64,000 bases of DNA, taken from the NCBI GenBank assembly GCA_002395835.1, contig DGVD01000002.1, forward strand, positions 1-64,000, read 5' to 3'. Below, one piece after another: positions 41,968-50,346 of the stretch. The notes beneath the pieces were generated by a model that was not told the origin of the DNA, searched no databases, and saw only the letters and a list, made by a program, of their open reading frames with translations. The stretch is from Bacteroidales bacterium UBA4293 (lineage in GTDB: Bacteria; Bacteroidota; Bacteroidia; Bacteroidales; Bacteroidaceae). Position numbers and translations under genes: made by a program. Position 1 is the first letter of the stretch. Each line of letters opens with the position of its first letter.

Positions 41968-42999
41968 ATGGAACAAAAAGACATAATAATATTAGGTATC
42001 GAATCATCATGCGATGATACATCGGCAGCTGTAATAAGGAATGGTGTTTTACTTTCCAACGTGACAGCCTCACAAGCTGTTCATGAAGCTTATGGAGGTG
42101 TGGTGCCAGAGCTTGCATCCAGGGCACACCAACAGAATGTGGTGCCTGTAGTTCACGAGGCACTTAAACGAGCAGGAGTCCGGAAAGAAGAGCTCAGTGC
42201 TATAGCCTTCACTCGAGGCCCAGGACTGATGGGTTCCTTACTTGTAGGAGTTTCCTTCGCGAAAGGATTGGGTCGATCTTTGGGTATCCCTCTCATCGAT
42301 GTGAATCATTTGCAAGGTCATATTATGGCCCATTTCATCAAAGAAAATGAAGAAGATACCGACAAGCCAGTTTATCCATTCCTGTGTCTTTTGGTTTCAG
42401 GTGGCAATTCCCAGATCGTCCTGGTCAAAGCTTACAACGATATGGAAGTGTTAGGTCAGACCATAGACGATGCCGCAGGTGAAGCCATAGACAAATGTTC
42501 CAAAGTTATGGGCCTGGGCTATCCAGGTGGTCCTATAATAGATAGACTGGCACGTCAGGGTAATCCATTGGCTTATGAATTCTCCAAACCACAGGTAGAT
42601 GGTTATAATTATAGCTTCAGTGGTTTAAAGACCTCTTTCCTGTATTCCTTGAGGGATTGGATTAAGGAAGATCCTGATTTCATCGAACATCATAAAGAAG
42701 ATTTGGCTGCTTCATTGGAGCATACCATTGTGGATATTCTGATGAAGAAGCTACGTAAAGCAGCAAAGGATTACAAGATTAAACAAGTAGCAGTGGCTGG
42801 AGGTGTGTCAGCCAATAATGGCCTTAGAAACGCTTTTCGTGATCATGCCAAACGCTTCGGATGGAAGATATTCATCCCGAAGTTCAGTTATACTACAGAC
42901 AATGCAGCTATGATAGCTATCACAGGTTATTATAAGTTTCTGGATAAAGATTTCTGTGGCATAGACGCACCAGCCTTTTCTCGTGTAACATTTAAATAA
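41968..42999 (+). CDS. tsaD: tRNA N6-adenosine threonylcarbamoyltransferase
   Basis: The 343-residue ASKHA-fold enzyme makes t6A37 on ANN-decoding tRNAs with TsaB and TsaE. It starts ILGIESSCDDTSAAV. SRAHQQNVVPVVHEAL contains metal-binding His residues, HLQGHIMAHF is a second signature, and VSGGNSQIVLV, GYPGGPIID and AGGVSANNGLR are the nucleotide loops. The length is normal. It is in the middle of the translation operon. Confidence 0.95.
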   Translation: MEQKDIIILGIESSCDDTSAAVIRNGVLLSNVTASQAVHEAYGGVVPELASRAHQQNVVPVVHEALKRAGVRKEELSAIAFTRGPGLMGSLLVGVSFAKGLGRSLGIPLIDVNHLQGHIMAHFIKENEEDTDKPVYPFLCLLVSGGNSQIVLVKAYNDMEVLGQTIDDAAGEAIDKCSKVMGLGYPGGPIIDRLARQGNPLAYEFSKPQVDGYNYSFSGLKTSFLYSLRDWIKEDPDFIEHHKEDLAASLEHTIVDILMKKLRKAAKDYKIKQVAVAGGVSANNGLRNAFRDHAKRFGWKIFIPKFSYTTDNAAMIAITGYYKFLDKDFCGIDAPAFSRVTFK

Positions 43000-43007
43000 A
43001 ATATATT

Positions 43008-43526
43008 ATGAGCATTTTATCAAAATATCTCAGCAAAGAACTTAACACTTTATTATGGAAAGTGGAGGAGACGGTTTCCACTGCAGAAAGCTGCACAGGT
43101 GGAGAAATTGCTGCTACATTGACCAAGATAGCTGGAAGTTCTAATTATTTCAAGGGAGGAATAGTAGTTTACACCGATGAAAGCAAAGTGAAATTCTTGG
43201 GTGTAAATCCTGAAACCATCGAAAAATATACGGTTTACAGCGAGGAAGTTGTAAAAGAAATGGTAAAAGGTTGTTGCGAAGCTTTCAATACCACATATGC
43301 AGTAGCAGTATCAGGAGTAGCAGGCCCTACAGGTTCCCTTCCTGGAGTTCCAGTGGGTACTATTTGGATTGCAGTGGGTACAAAAGACGAAGTGCGTACT
43401 TATAAACGCACAGAAGATGAGACTCGTGAACGCAATATAGAATATGCTACTACAGATGCTTTGCAGATGTTGTACGACTTTATTCAGGAGCGTCATAAAG
43501 AAGAGCAACTTCCTGAAACAGAATAA
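43008..43526 (+). CDS. CinA C-terminal-type nicotinamide-nucleotide amidohydrolase
   Basis: The 172-residue protein corresponds to the C-terminal half of CinA (PncC): STAESCTGGEIAATLTKIAGSS (about residues 26-47), the active-site Ser region, then GGIVVYTDESK, YAVAVSGVAGPTG and VPVGTIWIAVG. It deamidates NMN to NaMN in pyridine nucleotide recycling. The N-terminal COG1058 domain of long CinA is absent. It is the last gene before the ribosomal promoter. Confidence 0.88.
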   Translation: MSILSKYLSKELNTLLWKVEETVSTAESCTGGEIAATLTKIAGSSNYFKGGIVVYTDESKVKFLGVNPETIEKYTVYSEEVVKEMVKGCCEAFNTTYAVAVSGVAGPTGSLPGVPVGTIWIAVGTKDEVRTYKRTEDETRERNIEYATTDALQMLYDFIQERHKEEQLPETE

Positions 43527-43544
43527 AATTCTTTTTCAAATAAT

Positions 43545-43576
43545 TTGCATAATCCAAAAAAACTCTCTACCTTTGC
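43545..43576 (+). promoter_or_regulatory. Ribosomal operon promoter
   Basis: TTG (43545-43547), 20 bases, TACCTTTGC (43568-43576), followed by about 50 bases of leader before rpmB. Confidence 0.75.
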
Positions 43577-43625
43577 ACTCGTTTTGCAAGAACTAGTAAG
43601 TAACAATTAAAATTTTAAGATAGAA

Positions 43626-43889
43626 ATGTCTAAGATTTGTCAAATTACCGGAAAGAAGGCGATGATTGGAAACAACGTTTCGCATTCTAAAAGAAGGACA
43701 AAGAGAAGTTTCGATGTAAACTTGTTTACTAAGAAATTCTTTTATGTTGAGCAGGATTGTTGGATTGAACTTAAGCTCAGCGCAGCAGGTCTCCGCGTTA
43801 TCAATAAGAAAGGATTGGACGCAGCATTGAAGGAAGCTGTAGAGAATGGTTATTGCGATTGGAAATCAATTAAAGTGCTTGGCGACTAA
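43626..43889 (+). CDS. rpmB: 50S ribosomal protein L28
   Basis: The 87-residue basic protein begins SKICQITGKKAMIGNNVSHS, the L28 signature, and continues KRRTKRSFDVNL. It binds 23S rRNA in the large subunit. The zinc cysteines of some L28 proteins are not present as a pair of CxxC motifs. It leads rpmB-rpmG-DUF4295, a typical Bacteroidetes order. Confidence 0.96.
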   Translation: MSKICQITGKKAMIGNNVSHSKRRTKRSFDVNLFTKKFFYVEQDCWIELKLSAAGLRVINKKGLDAALKEAVENGYCDWKSIKVLGD

Positions 43890-43907
43890 TTTCGGGAGGA
43901 TATAACT

Positions 43908-44096
43908 ATGGCAAAAAAAGCAAAAGGCAATAGAGTTCAGGTTATCCTGGAGTGCACTGAAATGAAGGATAGTGGTCTTCCTGGAACTTCACGTTACATT
44001 ACCACTAAGAATCGTAAGAATACTCCAGAGCGCATGGAATTGAAGAAGTATAATCCAATTCTGAAGCGTATGACTGTACACAAAGAAATCAAGTAA
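43908..44096 (+). CDS. rpmG: 50S ribosomal protein L33 (zinc-free type)
   Basis: The 62-residue protein reads MAKKAKGNRVQVILECTEMK and TTKNRKNTPERMELKKYNP, standard L33. It has one Cys only, so it is the zinc-free (C-minus) form. It lies 18 bases after rpmB and 19 bases before the DUF4295 gene. Confidence 0.96.
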   Translation: MAKKAKGNRVQVILECTEMKDSGLPGTSRYITTKNRKNTPERMELKKYNPILKRMTVHKEIK

Positions 44097-44115
44097 TAAG
44101 TAAAAAGATTTAACT

Positions 44116-44277
44116 ATGGCAAAAAAAGTAGTAGCAACCCTTCAGAAGGGTAAGACTGATGGTCGTGGTTTCGCTAAGGTCATCAAGATGGTTAAGTCTC
44201 CAAAGACTGGTGCATACGTATTTGATGAGCAAGTCATTCCAAATGACCAGGTTAAGGATTTCTTCGAGAAGAAGTAA
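44116..44277 (+). CDS. DUF4295 small ribosome-associated candidate
   Basis: The 53-residue Lys-rich protein (MAKKVVATLQKGKTDGRG, then KMVKSPKTGAYVF and a FFEKK end) is DUF4295, which in Bacteroidetes is nearly always found directly after rpmB-rpmG. It is too short for many gene finders, but it starts 19 bases after rpmG, keeps its own upstream spacing, and is followed by a strong terminator. It is probably a ribosome-bound or ribosome-related protein; its role is unproven. Confidence 0.9.
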   Translation: MAKKVVATLQKGKTDGRGFAKVIKMVKSPKTGAYVFDEQVIPNDQVKDFFEKK

Positions 44278-44296
44278 TTAACGTAAATATATAATT

Positions 44297-44329
44297 AAAC
44301 CCTGCATTTTTTAAGTGCAGGGTTTTTTT
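44297..44329 (+). terminator. Rho-independent terminator of the ribosomal operon
   Basis: A perfect 10-bp stem (44297-44306 with 44316-44325) is followed by seven T. Confidence 0.92.
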
Positions 44330-44363
44330 GTGTTTTTTATTCGATGAAATGGGATATTTTTAT

Positions 44364-44371
44364 TAATTTTG
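44364..44371 (+). promoter_or_regulatory. -7 box of ftsY
   Basis: TAATTTTG lies 24 bases before the ATG at 44396. Confidence 0.6.
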
Positions 44372-44395
44372 TATCCAAATAAACATTTTTAAACT

Positions 44396-45358
44396 ATGGG
44401 ATTTTTCAGTTTCTTTTCAAAAGAGAAAAAGGAGACTCTAGATAAGGGTCTCGAGAAAACTAAGGAGGGTTTCTTCAGCAAGTTAGCCCGTGCTGTTGCG
44501 GGTAAGTCTAAAGTAGATGATGAAGTGCTGGACAATCTCGAAGAAGTGTTGATTACATCGGATGTCGGTGTAGAGACCACGCTGAAAATTATAGAAAGAA
44601 TAGAGGAACGAGTAGCGCGTGATAAATATACTACTACGAGTGAACTTACTGGTATTTTACGCGATGAAATCGCATCATTACTTACAGAGAATAACACAGG
44701 TGACACACTAGATTTTGTCCTTCCTGAAGGTGTAAAGAAGCCTTATGTTATTATGGTAGTTGGTGTGAATGGTGTGGGTAAGACTACAACCATAGGTAAG
44801 TTAGCTTATCAGTACAAGAAGTCTGGTTATAAAGTTTATCTTGGTGCAGCTGATACATTCCGTGCGGCAGCAGTGGAACAACTGGTCATCTGGGGTGAAC
44901 GTGTGGGAGTACCTGTCATTAAACAGAAAATGGGTAGTGATCCAGCATCCGTAGCTTATGACACTCTTAATTCGGCTACTGCAAATGGTGCAGATGTGGT
45001 GATAATAGATACAGCTGGTCGTCTTCACAATAAAATCAACCTTATGAATGAGTTGACTAAGATTAAGAATGTGATGAAGAAAATCATGCCTGATGCACCA
45101 CAAGATATTTTGTTGGTTTTAGATGGTTCTACTGGGCAGAATGCTTTTGAGCAGGCTAAACAGTTTTCTAAGGCTACAGACATTACCTCTTTAGCTGTCA
45201 CAAAGTTGGATGGTACTGCTAAGGGTGGTGTGGTTATAGGAATTTCAGACCAATTTAAGATTCCAGTGAAATATCTAGGTTTAGGTGAAGGAATGGAAGA
45301 TCTTCAGCCATTCAACCGTGCGGAATTTGTAGATTCTCTTTTCAAACAGGTAAAGTAA
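44396..45358 (+). CDS. ftsY: Signal recognition particle receptor
   Basis: The 320-residue SRP GTPase docks ribosome-nascent chain complexes at the inner membrane. N-domain (residues 1-100) without the long acidic A-domain; G-domain with GVNGVGKTTTIGKLA (G1), RAAAVEQL, DTAGRLHNK (G3), TKLDGTAKGG (G4) and LGLGEGMEDLQPF. Its stop overlaps the rimO start (TAATG, 45356-45360). Confidence 0.96.
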   Translation: MGFFSFFSKEKKETLDKGLEKTKEGFFSKLARAVAGKSKVDDEVLDNLEEVLITSDVGVETTLKIIERIEERVARDKYTTTSELTGILRDEIASLLTENNTGDTLDFVLPEGVKKPYVIMVVGVNGVGKTTTIGKLAYQYKKSGYKVYLGAADTFRAAAVEQLVIWGERVGVPVIKQKMGSDPASVAYDTLNSATANGADVVIIDTAGRLHNKINLMNELTKIKNVMKKIMPDAPQDILLVLDGSTGQNAFEQAKQFSKATDITSLAVTKLDGTAKGGVVIGISDQFKIPVKYLGLGEGMEDLQPFNRAEFVDSLFKQVK

Positions 45359-46656
45359 TGAAAAAGAACTGTGTTGATGTCATCACATTAGGCTGTTCCA
45401 AGAACTTGGTGGATTCAGAGAAATTGATGCACCAACTAGCACTTCAAGGATATAAAGTAACCCATGATTCTCCACATCCAGAAGGAGAGATTGTGGTGAT
45501 TAATACTTGTGGATTTATTGGTGATGCTCAAGAAGAATCAATCAATATGATTTTGGAGTTCTGCCAAGCGAAGACAGAAGGTAGGATCAACCATCTCTAT
45601 GTAATGGGTTGCCTTTCTGAGCGTTTTCTGAATGAACTGAAAGTAGAACTTCCTGAAGTGGATAAAATTTACGGAAAGTTTGACTGGAAGAACTTGCTGG
45701 TTGATTTGGGAAAGTTGCCGGTTGAGGATAATATATCCAGAGTACAAACTACTCCAAAGCATTATGCTTATTTAAAAATAGCAGAAGGTTGTGATAGGGA
45801 TTGTGCTTATTGTGCCATACCAATAAGTACCGGTAGGCATAAGTCACGTCCTATGGATGAAATTCTGGATGAAGTTCGTTTGCTTGTTTCTCAAGGTGTG
45901 AAAGAGTTTCAGGTTATAGCCCAGGAACTTACCTATTATGGCGTTGATCTTTACGGAAAACGTCGTATTGCTGAATTAGTAGAGAAGATTGCAGATATTC
46001 CAGGTGTGGAGTGGATTAGATTGCACTACGCATATCCTTTGAATTTTCCAATGGATTTGCTAAGGGTCATGCGTGAGAAAGATAATGTGTGCAAGTATTT
46101 AGATATTGCATTCCAACATGTAAGTGACCGGATGCTTAAAGCTATGCATCGACATGTTTCCCATAAGGAAACCAAGGAACTAATAGAGCGTATGCGTAAG
46201 GAGGTTCCAGGAATTCATATCCGTACTACGTTGATGTGTGGTTTCCCTGGTGAGACGGAAGAAGATTTCTGTGAAATGAAGGAATTTGTGCGTTGGGCCC
46301 GTTTTGAACGTATGGGTGCTTTTGCTTATTCTCATGAAGTGGGTACATATTCTGGTACACATTATGAGGATGATGTTCCACAAGAAGTAAAGGAACGTAG
46401 GGTGGAAGAAATTATGGCCATTCAGCAGCAAATTTCTGGAGAGGTTCAGGAAGCTAAGGTCGGTAAAACCTTCAAGGTAATAATTGATCGTCGTGAAGGC
46501 GATTATTATGTTGGTCGGACAGAGTTTGATTCGCCAGAAGTAGACCCAGAGGTACTTATTCCGGTGAATGAAGGAAGACTCTATAAAGGCCATTTTTACA
46601 AGATACAAATTAAATCGGCAGACGATTTTGACCTGTATGGAAGCCGAATAAAATAA
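45358..46656 (+). CDS. rimO: Ribosomal protein S12 methylthiotransferase
   Basis: The 432-residue radical SAM enzyme adds a methylthio group to an Asp of S12. The N-terminal UPF0004 domain has CSKNLVDSE, NTCGF and CLSE cysteines for the second cluster. The radical SAM motif is CDRDCAYCAIP (about residues 143-153). A C-terminal TRAM domain ends the protein. It is translationally coupled to ftsY and followed 5 bases later by the HU gene. Confidence 0.95.
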   Translation: MKKNCVDVITLGCSKNLVDSEKLMHQLALQGYKVTHDSPHPEGEIVVINTCGFIGDAQEESINMILEFCQAKTEGRINHLYVMGCLSERFLNELKVELPEVDKIYGKFDWKNLLVDLGKLPVEDNISRVQTTPKHYAYLKIAEGCDRDCAYCAIPISTGRHKSRPMDEILDEVRLLVSQGVKEFQVIAQELTYYGVDLYGKRRIAELVEKIADIPGVEWIRLHYAYPLNFPMDLLRVMREKDNVCKYLDIAFQHVSDRMLKAMHRHVSHKETKELIERMRKEVPGIHIRTTLMCGFPGETEEDFCEMKEFVRWARFERMGAFAYSHEVGTYSGTHYEDDVPQEVKERRVEEIMAIQQQISGEVQEAKVGKTFKVIIDRREGDYYVGRTEFDSPEVDPEVLIPVNEGRLYKGHFYKIQIKSADDFDLYGSRIK

Positions 46657-46661
46657 TACCT

Positions 46662-46934
46662 ATGAATAACAAGAGATTTATTACAGAAGTTGCCTCACAG
46701 ACTGGGTACACCAATAAAAGTACTCAGGATTTAGCTGACAGTCTGATTAAGATTATGGCTGCTCAGCTTGAGGAAGGAAACTCTATATTAGTTCCCAACT
46801 TCGGCACATTTGAGGTGAAGAAAAAGAATGAGAGGATCATGGTATCACCGATGACACAGCAACGTATGTTGGTACCACCTAAACTGGTAGTGTCATTTAA
46901 ACCATCAACATCTGTTAAAGATAAATTCAAGTAG
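46662..46934 (+). CDS. HU-family DNA-binding protein
   Basis: The 90-residue protein has the HU/IHF fold: helices in the first 45 residues, ILVPNFGTFEVKKKNER (about 46-62) and a beta-arm with PMTQQRM and PPKLVVSFKPS. It bends and compacts DNA as a dimer. The next gene, only 3 bases later, encodes a second HU domain joined to a membrane segment and LysM, so the two may form mixed dimers; this is inference. Confidence 0.9.
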   Translation: MNNKRFITEVASQTGYTNKSTQDLADSLIKIMAAQLEEGNSILVPNFGTFEVKKKNERIMVSPMTQQRMLVPPKLVVSFKPSTSVKDKFK

Positions 46935-46937
46935 ACT

Positions 46938-48329
46938 ATGGATGCAAAAGTAATGATACAGGATCTAGCTAAAGCTTTAGCTACTCAGAAGTCTATCGAT
47001 AAGAAGGCTGCTTTGGCTTTTGTCCAGAGTTTTTTTGATGTTATCCTGGATGGCCTTAAGGAAGAGAAATATGTAAAGATTAAGGGATTGGGCACATTCA
47101 AGTTGGTTGATGTGGAGAGCCGTGAAAGTATGAATATTCATACAGGTGAGCGCTTTGAGATTCAAGGTCATGCTAAAATAGGTTTTACTCCAGACGCTAC
47201 TTTGAAAGATTTGGTCAATAAACCTTTTTCTCATTTTGAGACTGTTCCTTTAGCTGATGATGTTACTGAGGCTGAATTGGAGGCTGTAGATGCTCAATTT
47301 GAAAATACGATTTCGTATCAAGAGTCTGATCTGCCAGATGATGTAGAAAGTGATTCAGCTGGTATTGAAACAACGGATGAAACCGTAGATAATTCTGATG
47401 ATGTATATCAAGAAGTGAAATCTACCGTCGATCCTACACTTGTTTCATCAACATTAAGTGCCCCTGTTGCTTCAGATGATGTAGAAGAAGTAGCAGCTGG
47501 AAAATCATCTTCAACCCCTGTGGAATTTTACCCAGAAGTTAGCTATGAGAACACTAAAACTTTATCATCCTCACCGGAAGTTGAAGTTGAAAATACTGAT
47601 GAAGTTCCAGTTGAGTCGGCTCGAATAGCTTCTGTTCTTTCTGAAGACGATAAATCTGAAATTAAGCCAGAGGATAATCAAACTAATATGGAACCGGAAG
47701 AAGAAAAAGAATACTTGGATTATATTGATGATTCCGAGGAGAGTGAGCGTCGTAAGATCCGACGCTACGAGTGGATATTTGGAAGTATTTTTGCTTTGAT
47801 AGCGATGGGAATAGGTTATTTTATAGGCTATGTTCATCTGGCATCCCGATTCCCAAATGAAGTGGAGGTGATAGTGGTAGATACAGTATACATAGAGAAA
47901 GAACCGGTAGATTCAACCAAACTTCCACAAACTGAGCCAGTGATAAAGCGTGATGAAACAACTCCACCTTTAAAAACGGATACAAAAGCAGTACCTAAAA
48001 CAAATACCACACAACCAGCTAAATCAGCTGTACAAGAGGTTAAACCCGCAAAGCCTGTACCTCAACCTGAAAAGCAACCAGTTCAATCTGCTGTAACATC
48101 GGATTATAGTAAGTATCCTCAGGTGGCAGGAGGTGCATATTGGATAGTAGGAACAGCACAGACTTATAAAGTGCGTTCAGGTGAGACAATCCGAATTATC
48201 GCAGAACGATTTTTCGGCTCACGGCAAATGGCTCCTTACATCATTAAGTACAATGGTATATCAGACCCGGATCACGTAGCTGAAGGTACAATATTGAATG
48301 TTCCAAAACTGGAGTCTAAGAAGAAATAA
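46938..48329 (+). CDS. HU-domain/transmembrane/LysM fusion protein
   Basis: The 463-residue protein joins three parts. Residues 1-95 are an HU-like DNA-binding domain (VKIKGLGTFKLVDVESRES). Residues 100-270 form a long acidic, Ser/Asp/Glu-rich linker. A positive RRKIRR patch (271-276) precedes one transmembrane helix (about 278-300), then a Pro/Lys/Thr-rich segment (320-390) and a LysM domain (about 408-456, YKVRSGETIRIIAERFFGS). The charge rule puts the HU domain inside and LysM in the periplasm, so the protein could link the chromosome to peptidoglycan. The order is seen; the tethering role is inference. Confidence 0.85.
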   Translation: MDAKVMIQDLAKALATQKSIDKKAALAFVQSFFDVILDGLKEEKYVKIKGLGTFKLVDVESRESMNIHTGERFEIQGHAKIGFTPDATLKDLVNKPFSHFETVPLADDVTEAELEAVDAQFENTISYQESDLPDDVESDSAGIETTDETVDNSDDVYQEVKSTVDPTLVSSTLSAPVASDDVEEVAAGKSSSTPVEFYPEVSYENTKTLSSSPEVEVENTDEVPVESARIASVLSEDDKSEIKPEDNQTNMEPEEEKEYLDYIDDSEESERRKIRRYEWIFGSIFALIAMGIGYFIGYVHLASRFPNEVEVIVVDTVYIEKEPVDSTKLPQTEPVIKRDETTPPLKTDTKAVPKTNTTQPAKSAVQEVKPAKPVPQPEKQPVQSAVTSDYSKYPQVAGGAYWIVGTAQTYKVRSGETIRIIAERFFGSRQMAPYIIKYNGISDPDHVAEGTILNVPKLESKKK

Positions 48330-48415
48330 AATTTAATAATTATAAATACTCTTAAATTCTAACTTTTAAGAAATCTCTTTAACTAATTTTAGTAGGGACT
48401 ATGGTTGGAAAGCAG

Positions 48416-48423
48416 TAAATTTG
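48416..48423 (+). promoter_or_regulatory. -7 box of the moxR-bat operon
   Basis: TAAATTTG lies 31 bases before the moxR ATG; the -33 element is weak. Confidence 0.5.
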
Positions 48424-48454
48424 AGCCTCAAAATAAAATTATAATGTTATAAAT

Positions 48455-49450
48455 ATGGCAGAAGCAATAGATATTAGAGAATTGAATGAACGTATAGAGC
48501 GTCACAGTTCATTCGTCACTAATCTGGTTACAGGAATGAACCAGCAGATTATAGGTCAAAAGCATTTGATAGAGTCATTGTTAATAGGTCTTTTATCAGA
48601 TGGACATGTTCTTTTGGAAGGTGTACCAGGTCTGGCAAAAACTAAGGCGATTAAGACTCTAGCTTCATTAATTGATGCACAGTTCAGCAGAATTCAGTTT
48701 ACTCCTGATTTGTTACCTGCAGATATCATAGGAACAATGATTTATAGTCAGCAGGATGGCGATTTTATTTCCAAAAAAGGACCTATATTCGCCAATTTTG
48801 TTTTGGCTGATGAAATTAACCGTGCTCCAGCTAAGGTACAGAGTGCATTGCTGGAAGCCATGCAAGAGCGTCAAGTAACTATTGGAAATGAGACGTTCCC
48901 ACTTCCAAAACCATTTTTAGTTTTGGCAACTCAAAACCCAATAGAGCAGGAGGGAACTTATCCTCTTCCAGAGGCTCAGGTTGACCGTTTTATGCTGAAA
49001 GTTGTTATAGATTATCCTAAACTGGAGGAAGAAAAACTTATTATTCGCCAGAATATATCAGGTAAAGAGTCTGAGGTTCGTCCAATTTTGAGGACTAACG
49101 ATATAATAGATGCTCGCGAAATTGTACGTCAGGTTTATATTGACGAGAAGATTGAACAGTATATTGCAGATATCGTTTTTGCAACTCGTTATCCTGAGAA
49201 ATACAACTTAAAAGAGTTGAAAGATTATATTAGTTTTGGTGGTTCACCTCGTGCTTCTATCAATTTGGCTTTAGCTGCACGAGCTTATGCATTCATAAAG
49301 CGTCGTGGTTATGTTATACCAGAAGACGTTAGGGCTGTTGCTCATGATGTTTTGCGTCATCGTATTGGCTTAAGCTATGAAGCAGAAGCTAGCAATGTAA
49401 CCAGCGAGGAAATTATAAGTCGTATACTTAATAGTGTTGAAGTACCTTAA
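48455..49450 (+). CDS. moxR: MoxR-family AAA+ ATPase
   Basis: The 331-residue AAA+ chaperone has Walker A EGVPGLAKT (about residues 55-63), Walker B VLADEINRAP (about 114-123), the sensor LATQNPIEQEGTYPLPEAQ region (seen in parts) and the arginine SGGSPRAS. MoxR proteins help VWA-domain proteins fold or take up metal. The genes that follow encode exactly such proteins (DUF58, BatA, BatB), so it is very likely their partner. Confidence 0.95.
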   Translation: MAEAIDIRELNERIERHSSFVTNLVTGMNQQIIGQKHLIESLLIGLLSDGHVLLEGVPGLAKTKAIKTLASLIDAQFSRIQFTPDLLPADIIGTMIYSQQDGDFISKKGPIFANFVLADEINRAPAKVQSALLEAMQERQVTIGNETFPLPKPFLVLATQNPIEQEGTYPLPEAQVDRFMLKVVIDYPKLEEEKLIIRQNISGKESEVRPILRTNDIIDAREIVRQVYIDEKIEQYIADIVFATRYPEKYNLKELKDYISFGGSPRASINLALAARAYAFIKRRGYVIPEDVRAVAHDVLRHRIGLSYEAEASNVTSEEIISRILNSVEVP

Positions 49451-49473
49451 ATTTTAGGTGAATTCAAATCAAT

Positions 49474-50343
49474 ATGGAAACAAGTGACATTCTGAAGCGC
49501 GTTCGGCAGATAGAAATAAAAACCAGAGGACTGTCGAATAATATATTCGCAGGACAGTATCATACAGCCTTCAAAGGAAGAGGTATGACATTTTCTGAAG
49601 TGCGTGAATATCAGTATGGAGACGATGTCCGTGATATAAACTGGAATGTAACAGCTCGTTTCAATAGGCCATATGTAAAAGTTTTCGAAGAAGAGCGTGA
49701 ACTTACTGTGATGTTGTTGGTTGATGTGTCAAATAGTTTGGATTTTGGTACCGACAAACAATTATCCAATGAAATGCTGACAGAAATCGCTGCGACTCTT
49801 GCTTTTTCAGCAATTCAGAATAATGATAAAATTGGAGTGATATTCTTTTCTGATAGAATTGAAAAATACATTCCTCCTAAGAAGGGACGTAAGCACATCC
49901 TTTATATTATACGCGAGTTGATTGATTTTAAAGCGGAGAGTCAAAAGACTGATATAAAGCAAGCTTTGGAGTATCTTACTAATGTTCAAAAACGTAGATG
50001 CACAGCTTTCATCTTGAGCGATTTTATTGATGCCAAGAACTACAAGGATACTTTAACAATTGCCAATCGAAAACATGATGTAGTAGCAATACAGATTTAT
50101 GATAGACGTTTGTCCGATTTGCCAGATGTTGGTTTGATGAAAGTGAAGGATGCAGAAACTGGTTATGAGCAATATATTGACACATCTTCTCGAAGGTTGC
50201 GTGAAGCTCATAAGAACTGGTGGACTGAAAGACAGGAGAAGATGCATAGAATATTCAACATGTGTAATGTGGATAGTGTTTCCGTATGTACTGATGGTGA
50301 CTATGTGAAAGCATTATTGAGTTTATTTGCAAAAAGAAATTAA
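49474..50343 (+). CDS. DUF58 (VWA-like) protein
   Basis: The 289-residue protein has the DUF58 signature REYQYGDDVRDINWNVTARFNRPYVK (about residues 42-67, in parts) and a VWA-like domain with the MIDAS motif LLVDVSNSL (DxSxS, about 88-96). It usually works with MoxR in envelope integrity. The next gene starts 3 bases later. It appears soluble, with no transmembrane segment. Confidence 0.92.
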   Translation: METSDILKRVRQIEIKTRGLSNNIFAGQYHTAFKGRGMTFSEVREYQYGDDVRDINWNVTARFNRPYVKVFEEERELTVMLLVDVSNSLDFGTDKQLSNEMLTEIAATLAFSAIQNNDKIGVIFFSDRIEKYIPPKKGRKHILYIIRELIDFKAESQKTDIKQALEYLTNVQKRRCTAFILSDFIDAKNYKDTLTIANRKHDVVAIQIYDRRLSDLPDVGLMKVKDAETGYEQYIDTSSRRLREAHKNWWTERQEKMHRIFNMCNVDSVSVCTDGDYVKALLSLFAKRN

Positions 50344-50346
50344 TAG

